The notes under the pieces: model-generated | What the model saw: only the letters and a program-made list of their open reading frames with translations | What the model was told of the DNA's origin: nothing | The model's database searches: none | Part shown: in pieces, positions 27,717 to 39,760 of the stretch | How positions within the stretch are numbered: the first letter of the stretch is position 1 | Layout of the letters: each line of letters starts with the position of its first letter | Source: Arcticibacter eurypsychrophilus | Lineage (GTDB): Bacteria > Bacteroidota > Bacteroidia > Sphingobacteriales > Sphingobacteriaceae | Assembly (NCBI RefSeq): GCF_001730525.1 | Contig: NZ_MDFN01000019.1 | Location: forward strand, 1 to 64,000 | Direction of reading: 5' to 3' | DNA length: 64,000 nt | Program-made: the position numbers and the translations under genes

Positions 27717-28678
27717 AAATAGACCATATGGAAAGCGAAAACACGACCAATATATTTGTGATTATTGTAACTTACAATGGTGCTAAATGGGTAGAAAAAT
27801 GTTTCGATAGTTTAAAAACATCAATTGTACCACTTCAAATTATAGTAGTTGATAATCAATCTACGGATAATAGTATTGACCTTATCCGTTCTGGGTATCC
27901 TGACGTAAAAATCATTCAAAGCCAAGTGAATCTTGGATTTGGTAAGGCAAATAATATTGGCATTAGCGAAGCCCTCAATCAGGGAGCAGATTATGTGTTT
28001 TTGTTAAATCAAGATGCTTGGATTATGCCTGAAACAGTTGCAACATTAGTTACAGTTCAAGAGAAACATCCCGAATATTTTGTTTTAAGTCCTGTTCACC
28101 TTGATGGTACAGGTAAGAAATTAGATTTTGGTTTTTCAATCTATATCTCGCCCTATCACTGTGAAAATATGGTTTCTGATTTAATATTAAGAAACGAGCC
28201 CCCTCAGGAAGTGTATACCACAACTTTTGTCAATGCAGCCTTTTGGCTAATTAGTCGCCATGCTATTGAACAAATCGGCCTTTTTGATCCGATATTCCCA
28301 CATTATGGCGAAGATGATGATTATATGCATCGCGTTATTTATCATGGAGGGAAAACAGGGATATGCCCTGCCGCATTTGGGTGCCATGATCGGATTCAAG
28401 AACTTGCTAGTGTACAAAAATTTCCTTATGAAAAGCGTTACAAAAGACAAGTTGTAGGATGTTTAATTACACTAATGAACATCAACAGAAGCTTTTACCA
28501 TTGTTTCATGGTGTTCCTTCGATCACGTATGGAATTCTTCTTCTCTGCCTTTTTTAAATTAAAGTTTAAGGAATCTTATTTGGAAATGAAAGTATTCGTT
28601 CATATCTTCTTCATGATTAAAAAAATAAAAAGACATAGACTGAAAAATATGCAAAAAGAAAGCTGGCTTAATCATTAA
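27713..28678 (+). CDS. Family 2 glycosyltransferase, rhamnosyltransferase-like
   Basis: A 321-residue GT2 enzyme. IFVIIVTYNGAKWVEKCFDSL, IIVVDNQSTDNS, NLGFGKANNIG and FLLNQDAW (the DxD region in the N-Q-D form) are typical of the rhamnosyltransferase-like branch of GT2. The C-terminus has a hydrophobic, basic tail. It is translationally coupled to the flippase by ATGA. An internal ATG at 27728 is an alternative start. It closes the polysaccharide cluster. Confidence 0.85.
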   Translation: MKIDHMESENTTNIFVIIVTYNGAKWVEKCFDSLKTSIVPLQIIVVDNQSTDNSIDLIRSGYPDVKIIQSQVNLGFGKANNIGISEALNQGADYVFLLNQDAWIMPETVATLVTVQEKHPEYFVLSPVHLDGTGKKLDFGFSIYISPYHCENMVSDLILRNEPPQEVYTTTFVNAAFWLISRHAIEQIGLFDPIFPHYGEDDDYMHRVIYHGGKTGICPAAFGCHDRIQELASVQKFPYEKRYKRQVVGCLITLMNINRSFYHCFMVFLRSRMEFFFSAFFKLKFKESYLEMKVFVHIFFMIKKIKRHRLKNMQKESWLNH

Positions 28679-28832
28679 TTGACTTCTTCCTTTTGAACTG
28701 ATCGATCTTTGATTTTAATTATCTTTTACCCATAGTTAATTCAAAGGAATGTTCATGATTGTCTTAAAAGTAAATTTATAAGGTCATATATCGTACATAA
28801 AGGCTAAATTGGCTGAATAATCAATTCGAAGA

Positions 28833-28844
28833 AAACGATTTAGC
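28833..28844. promoter_or_regulatory. LacI-type operator-like motif upstream of the sensor kinase
   Basis: AAACGATTTAGC lies about 70 bp before the kinase start. The identical 12-mer is found upstream of the GH2 gene (36808-36819) and a one-base variant upstream of the ROK gene (47834-47845). The central AAACG-TTT core resembles operators of LacI-family repressors. No LacI-family gene is in the window. Confidence 0.5.
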
Positions 28845-28914
28845 TTGAAGTAGATTCGTTGATTTGTGTCAATTTTTATCTTTTTGTACTTTAACCAAAC
28901 CCTAAATAAATATA

Positions 28915-31900
28915 TTGAAACGTTCAGCTTTACTCTTTTTTTTGCTCCTTTCTTTCTGTATCAGTTCTGTTGTTGCCCAACCCTATTATTTTAAACGGTA
29001 TGAAGTTGAAAATGGACTATCCAGCAATTCAGTGTTTTGTTCCCTTCAGGATCATAAAGGTTTTATGTGGTTTGGCACGGTAGATGGTTTGAACAGGTTT
29101 GATGGATTTACCTTTAAAGTGTTCCGACCTGATCGGGATGACTCAAGAAGCATCGGCAATAACAGTATTATTTCTTTAACTGAAGATAATCAGGGAACAA
29201 TATGGACAGGTACGGAAAAAGGACTTTATAAGTTTAATACAGAACACGAGACTTTCTCGAAAGTAAAGTCCACTTTACTTATGGGCATAACAAACTTAAA
29301 TGCAGATAAAAATGGTAACCTGTGGTTTATGGCCGATTCAAAAGCTTTCCGCTATACCCCAAAAACTGATCTGCTCATGCTGTTCAATTTTGAAAATAAA
29401 TTTGATATTTCTTCTTTGTGTATCAGCCCCGACGGAACGATATGGACAGGTACATCAACAGGTTTGATTCGGAAACTAAATATTAAAAATAAATCATACA
29501 GCACTTATAATGTTTTTTTACATTCCAAACCCGCTAAATCGGTTAACATACTCAGGGTCTTTGATGCTAATGCCCAATATCTATTGGTTGGTACCTCCAA
29601 TCAGGGGGTAAAGCTTTTTAATAAGCGAACTAAAACGTATGAGGATATACTGACCTATAATAAAAGCGGTAGCGAAATTTATGTCCGGAACTTTGTTCAT
29701 TATGGTGGAGATGAGTATTGGATTGCAACGGAATTAGGTGTATTTACTTACAATCTCAGAACCAAACAAACGGTTAACCTGGTGAAAAACAATAACAATC
29801 CTTATTCGATCTCTGATAATGCGGTATATACGCTTAGCCGGGATAAGGAAGGAGGAATTTGGGTTGGTAGTTTTTTCGGGGGGCTTAATTATTATCCGAA
29901 GCAATATAATTTGTTCGAAAAGTTCTTTCCTGCAAATGGTGGAGGATCCCTAAGTGGAAATGCGGTTAGGGAGATCTGCAAAGATCAGTATGGTTCTATC
30001 TGGATAGGTACAGAAGATGCCGGACTAAATAAATTTGACCCTAAAACCGGTATTGCAATTCCTTTAAAATCAACAGGAGCTAAAACCGATATCGCGTATA
30101 CCAATATTCATGGGCTACTAGCATTCGGCAACCAGCTATGGATTGGAACTTTCGAACATGGTCTGGATATTATGGATATCCGAACAAATAAAGTGATTCG
30201 CCATTTTGACTACGGAACAGACTCTGGTTCTTTAAAAAGCAATTTTATCGTTAATTTTCTTAAAACAAGGTCTGGTAAACTCTACGTAGGGACTACAAAC
30301 GGATTGTACGCTTACAATCCTGTAAAGAAGAGTTTTAGAAACATCTATTTTCCTGATAATTACCGTCCATTTATTTATTCCACCCTGGAAGATTATAAGG
30401 GAAATATCTGGGTGGGTACAATTAAAGACGGCGCTTATCTCCTTAATCCGAAAAGTGGAAAGATCAAGCAGTTTGTTTATGACCCCAAAGATATTCACAG
30501 TCTAAATAGTAACCGCGTAAATGGGATCTTTGAGTCCAGTGACCGAACCATCTGGCTTACCACTGAGAGTGGTGGAGTTTGTAAGTTTAATTCCTTTAAT
30601 AACACCTTTAAAAGGTACACCACGAAAGATGGATTACCAAGTAACTTTGTTTTTAAAATATTGGAAGATTCAAAGCATAAGTTATGGGTCAGCAGTTCAA
30701 GAGGTTTAGTCCGTTTTGATCCGGCTACTGAAAGGATGCAAATCTTTACCCGGTCTAACGGTCTGCTGAATGATCAGTTTAATTATAATTCAGCCTTTAA
30801 AGATACGCTGAATGGAGATATGTATTTTGGAAGTGTCAAGGGAATGATCCGGTTTAATCCGGATAAGTTCATCCCGAATACCTTCATTCCTCCTGTTTAT
30901 ATCACTAGATTTGAGGTGTATAATAAGGAACTGGTTATCAACAAACACTATTCCCCACTAAAAAAGTCTATCTTATTTACTAATAGCATTACCCTTTCCT
31001 ACGACCAGTCCTCCTTTAATATCGAATTTGCCGCTTTGAGTTATACCTCTCCGGAAATGACGGAATATGCCTATAAACTAGAGGGGCTGGATAAAGGATG
31101 GACCTATTTGAAATCAAACCGAAGAGCCTATTTTACAGAGCTGGCTCCAAAGAAATATATCTTTTATGTAAAAGCAGCTAACAGTATTGGTTTTTGGAGT
31201 AAAAAACCTACCATGTTGATTATATATATTCGTCCCCCTTTTTGGAAAAGTCCATTCGCCTATTTTTTCTATATAATTATTAGTGTATCCTTAATCTTTT
31301 TTCTAATCACATACTTTGATGACAAGATAAAAGAAAAGAACCGGCGTAAATTAGAACAGCTATCCTATAAAAAAGAGAAAGAAGTTTATCAGGCCAAAAT
31401 TGATTTCTTTACTAATGTAGCGCATGAAATCCGGACACCTCTTACCTTAATTCAGGCACCACTCGAAAGAATCATCAGTAAGGTGGATGAAGTTCCTGCG
31501 ATCAAAAAAAATATCCTTGTCATGGAAAGGAATACCAGGCGATTACTGGAACTTACAGAGCAATTACTTGACTTTAGAAAGGTCGAAACGAATAGTTTTA
31601 GTCTCAATTTTGTGGAAACTGATATCGTTGCCTTACTAAATGATGTCGTACAACGGTTTCAACCTGCAGCTGATCAGAAGAATATTATGCTGCAGACAGA
31701 CTTCCCCCTCACCTCTTTTAAAGCCAGTACAGATACCGAAGCCTTAAATAAGATCATCAGTAATGTGATATCAAATGCTATAAAATACTGCGAATCTCAT
31801 GTCATCATTTCATTGTCTGACATCAATATGGAAGCTAACCTATTTTCCATCAAAGTTAAAAGCAATGGGAACCTGATTCCAATAGACATGAAAGAAAAGA

Positions 31901-32079
31901 TTTTTGATACCTTTTTCCGTATTAAAGAGACCCGATCAAAACCGGGAACAGGCCTAGGACTAGGCCTTTCCCGGTCACTTGCTGAATTACTGCAAGGGTC
32001 TTTAATTCTGGATGTCCCGGAAAACAATATGAATGTATTTTCCATCATTTTGACTATCCGTCCGAAACAATCCTACTAA
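28915..32079 (+). CDS. HTCS-like sensor histidine kinase without receiver or DNA-binding domain
   Basis: A 1054-residue membrane sensor. After a signal peptide (about 1-21) come two-component propeller repeats at about 25-700 (for example GFMWFGTVDGLNRFDG and GTIWTGTEKGLYKF), a Y_Y_Y domain at about 705-780, one membrane segment at about 785-805, HisKA with H837 (FFTNVAHEIRTPLT) and a HATPase domain with an N box (NKIISNVISNAIKY) and an intact G2 box (GTGLGLGLS). The G1 box, normally DxGxG, reads SNGNL at 983-987. Hybrid sensors of glycan loci normally continue into a receiver and AraC-type domain to about 1350 residues; this one stops after HATPase and the next gene is convergent 33 bp away. 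The start codon is TTG. It adjoins the mannan genes, so it probably senses a related glycan. Confidence 0.88.
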   Translation: MKRSALLFFLLLSFCISSVVAQPYYFKRYEVENGLSSNSVFCSLQDHKGFMWFGTVDGLNRFDGFTFKVFRPDRDDSRSIGNNSIISLTEDNQGTIWTGTEKGLYKFNTEHETFSKVKSTLLMGITNLNADKNGNLWFMADSKAFRYTPKTDLLMLFNFENKFDISSLCISPDGTIWTGTSTGLIRKLNIKNKSYSTYNVFLHSKPAKSVNILRVFDANAQYLLVGTSNQGVKLFNKRTKTYEDILTYNKSGSEIYVRNFVHYGGDEYWIATELGVFTYNLRTKQTVNLVKNNNNPYSISDNAVYTLSRDKEGGIWVGSFFGGLNYYPKQYNLFEKFFPANGGGSLSGNAVREICKDQYGSIWIGTEDAGLNKFDPKTGIAIPLKSTGAKTDIAYTNIHGLLAFGNQLWIGTFEHGLDIMDIRTNKVIRHFDYGTDSGSLKSNFIVNFLKTRSGKLYVGTTNGLYAYNPVKKSFRNIYFPDNYRPFIYSTLEDYKGNIWVGTIKDGAYLLNPKSGKIKQFVYDPKDIHSLNSNRVNGIFESSDRTIWLTTESGGVCKFNSFNNTFKRYTTKDGLPSNFVFKILEDSKHKLWVSSSRGLVRFDPATERMQIFTRSNGLLNDQFNYNSAFKDTLNGDMYFGSVKGMIRFNPDKFIPNTFIPPVYITRFEVYNKELVINKHYSPLKKSILFTNSITLSYDQSSFNIEFAALSYTSPEMTEYAYKLEGLDKGWTYLKSNRRAYFTELAPKKYIFYVKAANSIGFWSKKPTMLIIYIRPPFWKSPFAYFFYIIISVSLIFFLITYFDDKIKEKNRRKLEQLSYKKEKEVYQAKIDFFTNVAHEIRTPLTLIQAPLERIISKVDEVPAIKKNILVMERNTRRLLELTEQLLDFRKVETNSFSLNFVETDIVALLNDVVQRFQPAADQKNIMLQTDFPLTSFKASTDTEALNKIISNVISNAIKYCESHVIISLSDINMEANLFSIKVKSNGNLIPIDMKEKIFDTFFRIKETRSKPGTGLGLGLSRSLAELLQGSLILDVPENNMNVFSIILTIRPKQSY

Positions 32080-32111
32080 CATTAAACTTATCAATAGGCG
32101 TATGCAGGATA

Positions 32112-33536
32112 TTATGATTGAACCAATAAATGCGGTTTTTCCTGGTAAGTTTTCCATAAGAGCTCTCCGAACAAGGTATTCGCCCAGGCGAACCAGGAAC
32201 GGGAAAACTTCTTAGGATCATTTTTATGAAATGTTTCATGCATAAAACCAGTATCGCCATGTGTCTTACGAAGCGTTTCAATGCAATTTTTGATCTCTGC
32301 ATCGTCCGTACTGGTTAAACCTCTCATGATGATAGCCATTGGCCAAATCATATCCTGTCCCACGTGGGGACCGCCAATCCCCTCTGCCGCAGTTCCTTTA
32401 AAGTAAAAAGGGTTGTCTTCAGACAGAATAAATTTGCGGGTACTCATATAAAGAGGATCAGTGGTTTTTACTGCTCCCAGGTAAGGTAAAGATAAAAGAC
32501 TTGGCACATTTGCATCGTCCATAGTCAGATAGCTACCAAAACCATCGGTTTCAAAAGCAAACATTTTTCCATATTTCTCATTATCTACTATAGCAAATTG
32601 TTCAAGTGCAGCTTCCACTTCTTTAGATAACAAGGTAAGTTGGTCAGCAGTTGATTGATCTTTAAAGATTACCTGCATCATCTCCGCAGCCTCCTTTAAA
32701 CTGACCACTGCAAAGAAATTAGAAGGAATCAGAAAGGAGAATACCGTAGCATCATCACTAGGCCTGAAGGCCGAACAGATCAGTCCTACTCCTTTAACCG
32801 GATAGCCAAACCCATCCATAGTTAGCGTATCTGTCGCTTTGGCTGTTTCTCTTTGAAAATGATAAGGGCCCAGGCTATCTTTCCGCTGTTGTTCACGAAA
32901 AACATGCAGGATGGTTTTAATCGCTTGTTGCCATTGCTCACCAAATGGAGATGAATCCCCACTGGTCTTCCAGTAATGATACCCAAGCCGTATAGGATAA
33001 CAAAGTGAATCAATTTCCCACTTCCGCTCATGCACTCCCGGTTTCATATCTGTTTTGTCCGTGCTCCACTCTCCTACTTTGTTTGCGTCATGATAAAAGG
33101 CATTCGCATACGGATCTTTCAATATATAGGTAACCTGTCGGTTTATAACACCGGCTATAAGCTGCTGTAAGGGTTTATCCTCTTTAATAAATTGCATGTA
33201 CGGCCAAACCTGCGCACTGCTGTCACGCATCCACATGGCATCAATATCTCCAGTGATTACATAAGTATCGGAAACCCCACTTTTAACTTCATGAAATACA
33301 GTCGTATCTAAGGTATTCGGAAAACAGTTTTCAAATAACCAACCCAATTCCGGATTTTTTACTTTCTTTTTGAATTCGGTAATAGCCTTTTCTACTGCTT
33401 TACTGGTAAACTTCCTGGATCCTGCGGCTGTTCTAACCACAGGAAATGCTGGAGATGCTGCGAAACTTAAGTTATTACTTAACATATATCCTGCGCTTAA
33501 TACTCCTGCACTTTTTATAAATGTCCTTCTTTTCAT
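32112..33536 (-). CDS. GH125 exo-alpha-1,6-mannosidase
   Basis: A 474-residue exported glycosidase of the GH125 (DUF1237, metal-independent alpha-mannosidase) family. Diagnostic blocks are VKSGVSDTYVITGDIDAMWMRDSSAQ near residue 82-107, WEIDSLCYPIRL, GFGSYLTMDDANVPSLLSLPYLG and GIGGPHVGQDMIWPM. Known members remove terminal alpha-1,6-linked mannose. The N-terminus has a twin-arginine-like signal (KRRTFIKSAG and a hydrophobic stretch). It follows the GH2 gene by 23 bases and is convergent with the sensor kinase. Together with the GH76 it points to alpha-mannan or N-glycan-type mannans. Confidence 0.92.
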   Translation of the reverse strand: MKRRTFIKSAGVLSAGYMLSNNLSFAASPAFPVVRTAAGSRKFTSKAVEKAITEFKKKVKNPELGWLFENCFPNTLDTTVFHEVKSGVSDTYVITGDIDAMWMRDSSAQVWPYMQFIKEDKPLQQLIAGVINRQVTYILKDPYANAFYHDANKVGEWSTDKTDMKPGVHERKWEIDSLCYPIRLGYHYWKTSGDSSPFGEQWQQAIKTILHVFREQQRKDSLGPYHFQRETAKATDTLTMDGFGYPVKGVGLICSAFRPSDDATVFSFLIPSNFFAVVSLKEAAEMMQVIFKDQSTADQLTLLSKEVEAALEQFAIVDNEKYGKMFAFETDGFGSYLTMDDANVPSLLSLPYLGAVKTTDPLYMSTRKFILSEDNPFYFKGTAAEGIGGPHVGQDMIWPMAIIMRGLTSTDDAEIKNCIETLRKTHGDTGFMHETFHKNDPKKFSRSWFAWANTLFGELLWKTYQEKPHLLVQS

Positions 33537-33559
33537 GTTTTAACTGGTTTTGTATTTTG

Positions 33560-36781
<3,222 letters not shown>

Positions 36782-36791
36782 TTAGTTATAC

Positions 36792-36822
36792 TAAATATAC
36801 ATGTATTAAACGATTTAGCAAA
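36792..36822 (-). promoter_or_regulatory. Promoter of the GH2-GH125 unit with embedded operator-like motif
   Basis: On the minus strand TTTG (36822-36819) and TATATTTA (36799-36792, one mismatch to TAnnTTTG) are 19 bp apart. The motif AAACGATTTAGC (36808-36819) fills the spacer and touches the -33 element, so a bound repressor would block polymerase. The ROK promoter has the same arrangement. The leader to the GH2 start would be about 85 bases. Confidence 0.55.
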
Positions 36823-36921
36823 AATTATTGATCTTTTGAAGGTACTAATGCGTCTATATATTTCTTGACTCAGTTTAATCAATCAATTCCTTATTATAAA
36901 TTAATAGTCCGCATAAACAAA

Positions 36922-37309
36922 TTATAAAATCAGTTCAACAAAAGAAATTGCTTGCCCACCACCTTTAGCCATTACTATATCCATTGAATCCGTAGATTTA
37001 ATGTTCACGTATAGTTTTGTTCTCTCCCCAAGGCTGATGCCATATTACATCTTTCTTGTCGTACAAAACTTTGTGAACAGTAAAATCCTAATTTAAATTT
37101 ACACCATTTTTAGCTATTAATCCCAGTAATGAAGAAGAAATTAGGGGCTTTTTATTGGAAGTAACTTGATAATAAGGTGTACCGCTTTTATCTAACCAAA
37201 ATTTTAATTGTGTGTTTTTATTCGGTGAATAAACTTCCTTTGAAGAAGCGCCTTTAGTTAAGCAGCAAATTAATAAAAATAAACAAAAGGTGATATTACC
37301 TATATTCAT
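36922..37309 (-). pseudogene. Decayed GH97 glycosidase (N- and C-terminal remnants)
   Basis: The first 73 codons encode a signal peptide and the start of a GH97 N-terminal domain (KEVYSPNKNTQLKFWLD, GTPYYQV, LISSSLLGL). A TAG at 37088-37090 interrupts it. Reading through in the same frame continues the domain (HKVLYDKKDVIWHQPWGE, then NKTIREH) and meets TAA. In a shifted frame the next bases encode an end resembling GH97 C-termini (VNIKSTDSMDIVMAKGGG, then QAISFVEL and a stop at 36922). The whole catalytic barrel of about 500 residues is missing. So this is a gene broken by nonsense mutation and a large internal deletion, between the GH2 and GH76 genes. Sequence up to WGE is the firmer part; the C-terminal part is less sure. 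Confidence 0.72.
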
Positions 37310-37336
37310 TATTTTATAGTTAGTAATTTTTTTAAA

Positions 37337-37389
37337 GTAGTGTGTTAGCAGGAGATTTATAATCTATAAATCTCCTGCTAACACACTAC
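37337..37389. repeat. Perfect 25-bp inverted repeat (3-nt loop) downstream of the GH76 gene
   Basis: Arms 37337-37361 and 37365-37389 are exact reverse complements around the loop ATC, beginning GTAGTGTGTTAGCAGGAG. It lies 22 bp past the GH76 stop codon and 28 bp before the GH97 remnant. Neither side has a clear T-tract, so a classical terminator is doubtful; it could still end or protect the susC-to-GH76 transcript, or be the footprint of the rearrangement that destroyed the GH97 gene. Confidence 0.85.
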
Positions 37390-37410
37390 AAGTGAACTAG
37401 TTTAATCTTA

Positions 37411-38568
37411 CTAATCAAGAAAACCTTCATTTTTAAGCATGGCCAGTGATTCCATCAGCATGCATCCACTTAATTCAGCGCGCAAACTAGCATTTGCTTC
37501 AGGAGCTTGCCACCAATGATAACCATATAAAATAACAGGATTTTTGCTAGTTCCTGCAGTCCATAATATCTCTGCGTTATGCTTTAAAAAATTGACATAT
37601 CTTTTTCTTGCAGTTTCTGGCAAATCTTTATTTAGGATAAGTTGGGTAAGATACCGAACAAAAATACCTTTAAACAGATTCACATCATGATCTTGTTGTT
37701 CAGCCCAATCACTAAGTACTTTATTGGTTGAATTTACCAAAGTACTTGTAGTCCAATCAGCTGTTTTCATAGCATCATTTAAGTAAACTTTATTACCGGT
37801 AATTTTATAAAACTCTAATGCGGCACCGATATATGTTCCTGCATTATAGGTCCAATCGCCATTTTTATCAGCGAAATTATCATATACCCGTCCTGATTGC
37901 TGCACAACCCGGTTTTCTTTCATCCAATTGTAAATATGCGAGAGCCAGTATAAATTATTATGGCCGTTAATAATTTCGGCTTCCCCATATTTTTGCCAAC
38001 GTCTGGCTGCTATAATTGCAGCTGGACCATTTGATGGAACCCCTTTGCTCTTTCCTTCAGTTGTATTTTCATGGTTCCATGGTATTCCTCCGCCGTCATC
38101 TTCATTCCAACCGGCTGCAATCCATTCCCAAAGTTGTTTTGACGATACTTCATAACGAACGTCTCCGGTTGCTTCAAATGCGCGTAGATGAGCCAGCCCA
38201 TGCCAGCCCATGTCGTCATAGTAATTATTGTAAAAACGCCCTCCATTCTTTGCTTTGACTCCTTCATAAAAATCAGAGATTCGTTGCTTATATGCATCAT
38301 TTTTTGTTCTTTGATAGGCGTCAACCATAACGTCAAGGCCATGAGCTTCAGGCCAGTAATCATATTGGCCAATTGCGCCCAAATTGTCATTATTAAAATG
38401 ATGTTTTGTAGAGTTCCAATATACGCTCACGAAACTCATGCTACTACTGTCAGCAGCAGCACTCCAGTCAACAGGGTACGTGGTATTCCTATTTATATAT
38501 TCGTCCTCGATTTTCCCACAAGAACTACTTATAAGTGCTATTCCAGCAATTAATATTATTGTCTTCAT
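37411..38568 (-). CDS. GH76 endo-alpha-1,6-mannanase, lipoprotein
   Basis: A 385-residue surface or periplasmic lipoprotein of family GH76. The catalytic aspartate pair is D118-D119 in NNYYDDMGWHGLAHL, followed by the aromatic-rich alpha/alpha-barrel motifs NEDDGGGIPWNH and NGPAAIIAARRWQKYG. Known members cut the alpha-1,6-mannan backbone of fungal and related mannans. I chose ATG 38568, which gives a lipoprotein signal with cysteine at residue 17; a start at 38616 would add 16 unlikely residues. It is the last gene of the susC-susD-susE-GH76 unit. Confidence 0.9.
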   Translation of the reverse strand: MKTIILIAGIALISSSCGKIEDEYINRNTTYPVDWSAAADSSSMSFVSVYWNSTKHHFNNDNLGAIGQYDYWPEAHGLDVMVDAYQRTKNDAYKQRISDFYEGVKAKNGGRFYNNYYDDMGWHGLAHLRAFEATGDVRYEVSSKQLWEWIAAGWNEDDGGGIPWNHENTTEGKSKGVPSNGPAAIIAARRWQKYGEAEIINGHNNLYWLSHIYNWMKENRVVQQSGRVYDNFADKNGDWTYNAGTYIGAALEFYKITGNKVYLNDAMKTADWTTSTLVNSTNKVLSDWAEQQDHDVNLFKGIFVRYLTQLILNKDLPETARKRYVNFLKHNAEILWTAGTSKNPVILYGYHWWQAPEANASLRAELSGCMLMESLAMLKNEGFLD

Positions 38569-38624
38569 TTGTTTTTTGTTAAATAAAAAACTACAATTAA
38601 CAATTCGTGCTTTCATATGCCGAT

Positions 38625-39743
38625 TTAGTATATTATTTGATGGGTATATTTTTCGCTGTCAGAGCTAAAGGATACAACTATACTGCATTTTTTAGTTGTT
38701 CTATTAGGGAATTTAAATGAATAATCCCATTGATTCTTGTCCGATGAATTCAACTGTAACGAAAAATATGCTCCTGTTGTAGTTGATGGAGGTTGATTGT
38801 CTTTATTTATGCTAGCCAATTTTTGTTCCGTTCCTCCCATTGTCAACCAGAAGAAATATCTATCATCTCCCCAATTTGTTGTGAAATCTGGTACAACATC
38901 ATTTACTCTCCACACTCCTTTTCCTTGATAGGCTAATGTTGCCCTTTGTTGAGGAGTACACATAAAGAAATCTAATTTTGTGATTTCCTTTATTGAAATA
39001 GCTGTTGTATTAAAGTCTAAATTAATCTTATATATTCCATCCTTTGCAACTGTTGCTCCATTCTCGTTTTCTTTGAAGGTAGTACCTGCCGCATCTACTG
39101 AGAATGTTCTTGATACCTTACTCTTTGAATCAACAAAACTGTATTTCTTACCTGCAAGTATCTTGGTATAAATTTCAAATTCAGTACCTCCACTGAGTGG
39201 CTTTACAGTTAATGCATTTGCTAACTCTGCACCGCCTTCAGTTCCTTCGCCTGTAAGATACAATGCACTTGGGGCGTCGATACCACTTAACCTGGTAATA
39301 TTTATTTTACGGCTTTGCTTTGACATTACTTTTGTGAGCCCTCTGGAAGATACTACGGTCCATTTAAGTACCCCTTCTGTCGAAGATGGAATACCCGCCA
39401 GGCCGCCAATTTTATTCAGTACTTTATGAGTTATGCTTGCTCCTGTGCTTATTCCGTTATTGTCAGCAGTGACAACGAAGATCGGATTGGAGAAGTCACC
39501 GTCCTGTTTATCAAATAAAACATCGTAATAAACTAAACCATTGTCCTGGGCTACAGCTTTTTCCCACTCAAAGTATAAACTAGATGTTGCCGATTGTAAT
39601 ACGATATTTCGAGCATCATCTGGTGAATAAAGAGTATTAACTTCAGTTACAGTAACTTCCTTAAAATCTTCATTTTTATCGCAGCCCAAAAAGGCCATAA
39701 TTAATATTAAAGAAAAGCAAATTGACAATATATTCTTTTTCAT
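38625..39743 (-). CDS. SusE/SusF-like outer-membrane glycan-binding lipoprotein
   Basis: A 372-residue lipoprotein (lipobox MAFLGC after MKKNILSICFSLILI). The N-terminal Ig-like SusE domain is shown by EVNTLYSPDDARNIVLQS, LYFEWEKA and YYDVLFDKQDGDFS. C-terminal beta domains (YKINLDFNTTAISI, YFFWLTMGGTEQ) resemble the starch-binding-type modules of SusE/SusF. It would hold mannan at the cell surface for the SusCD importer. Position between susD and GH76 supports this. I chose ATG 39743; a longer reading to 39824 overlaps susD. Confidence 0.82.
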   Translation of the reverse strand: MKKNILSICFSLILIMAFLGCDKNEDFKEVTVTEVNTLYSPDDARNIVLQSATSSLYFEWEKAVAQDNGLVYYDVLFDKQDGDFSNPIFVVTADNNGISTGASITHKVLNKIGGLAGIPSSTEGVLKWTVVSSRGLTKVMSKQSRKINITRLSGIDAPSALYLTGEGTEGGAELANALTVKPLSGGTEFEIYTKILAGKKYSFVDSKSKVSRTFSVDAAGTTFKENENGATVAKDGIYKINLDFNTTAISIKEITKLDFFMCTPQQRATLAYQGKGVWRVNDVVPDFTTNWGDDRYFFWLTMGGTEQKLASINKDNQPPSTTTGAYFSLQLNSSDKNQWDYSFKFPNRTTKKCSIVVSFSSDSEKYTHQIIY

Positions 39744-39760
39744 AATAGTCTTTTTAATAA

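Noticed and set aside
32080-32111. A frameshifted receiver/AraC half after the sensor kinase
   Set aside because: Only 32 bp separate the kinase stop from the end of the convergent GH125 gene, and no receiver motifs occur in other frames there.
37088-37309. Treating the 73-codon frame as a functional small secreted protein
   Set aside because: Its sequence is the start of a GH97 domain and the similarity continues past the stop codon, so it is a gene fragment.
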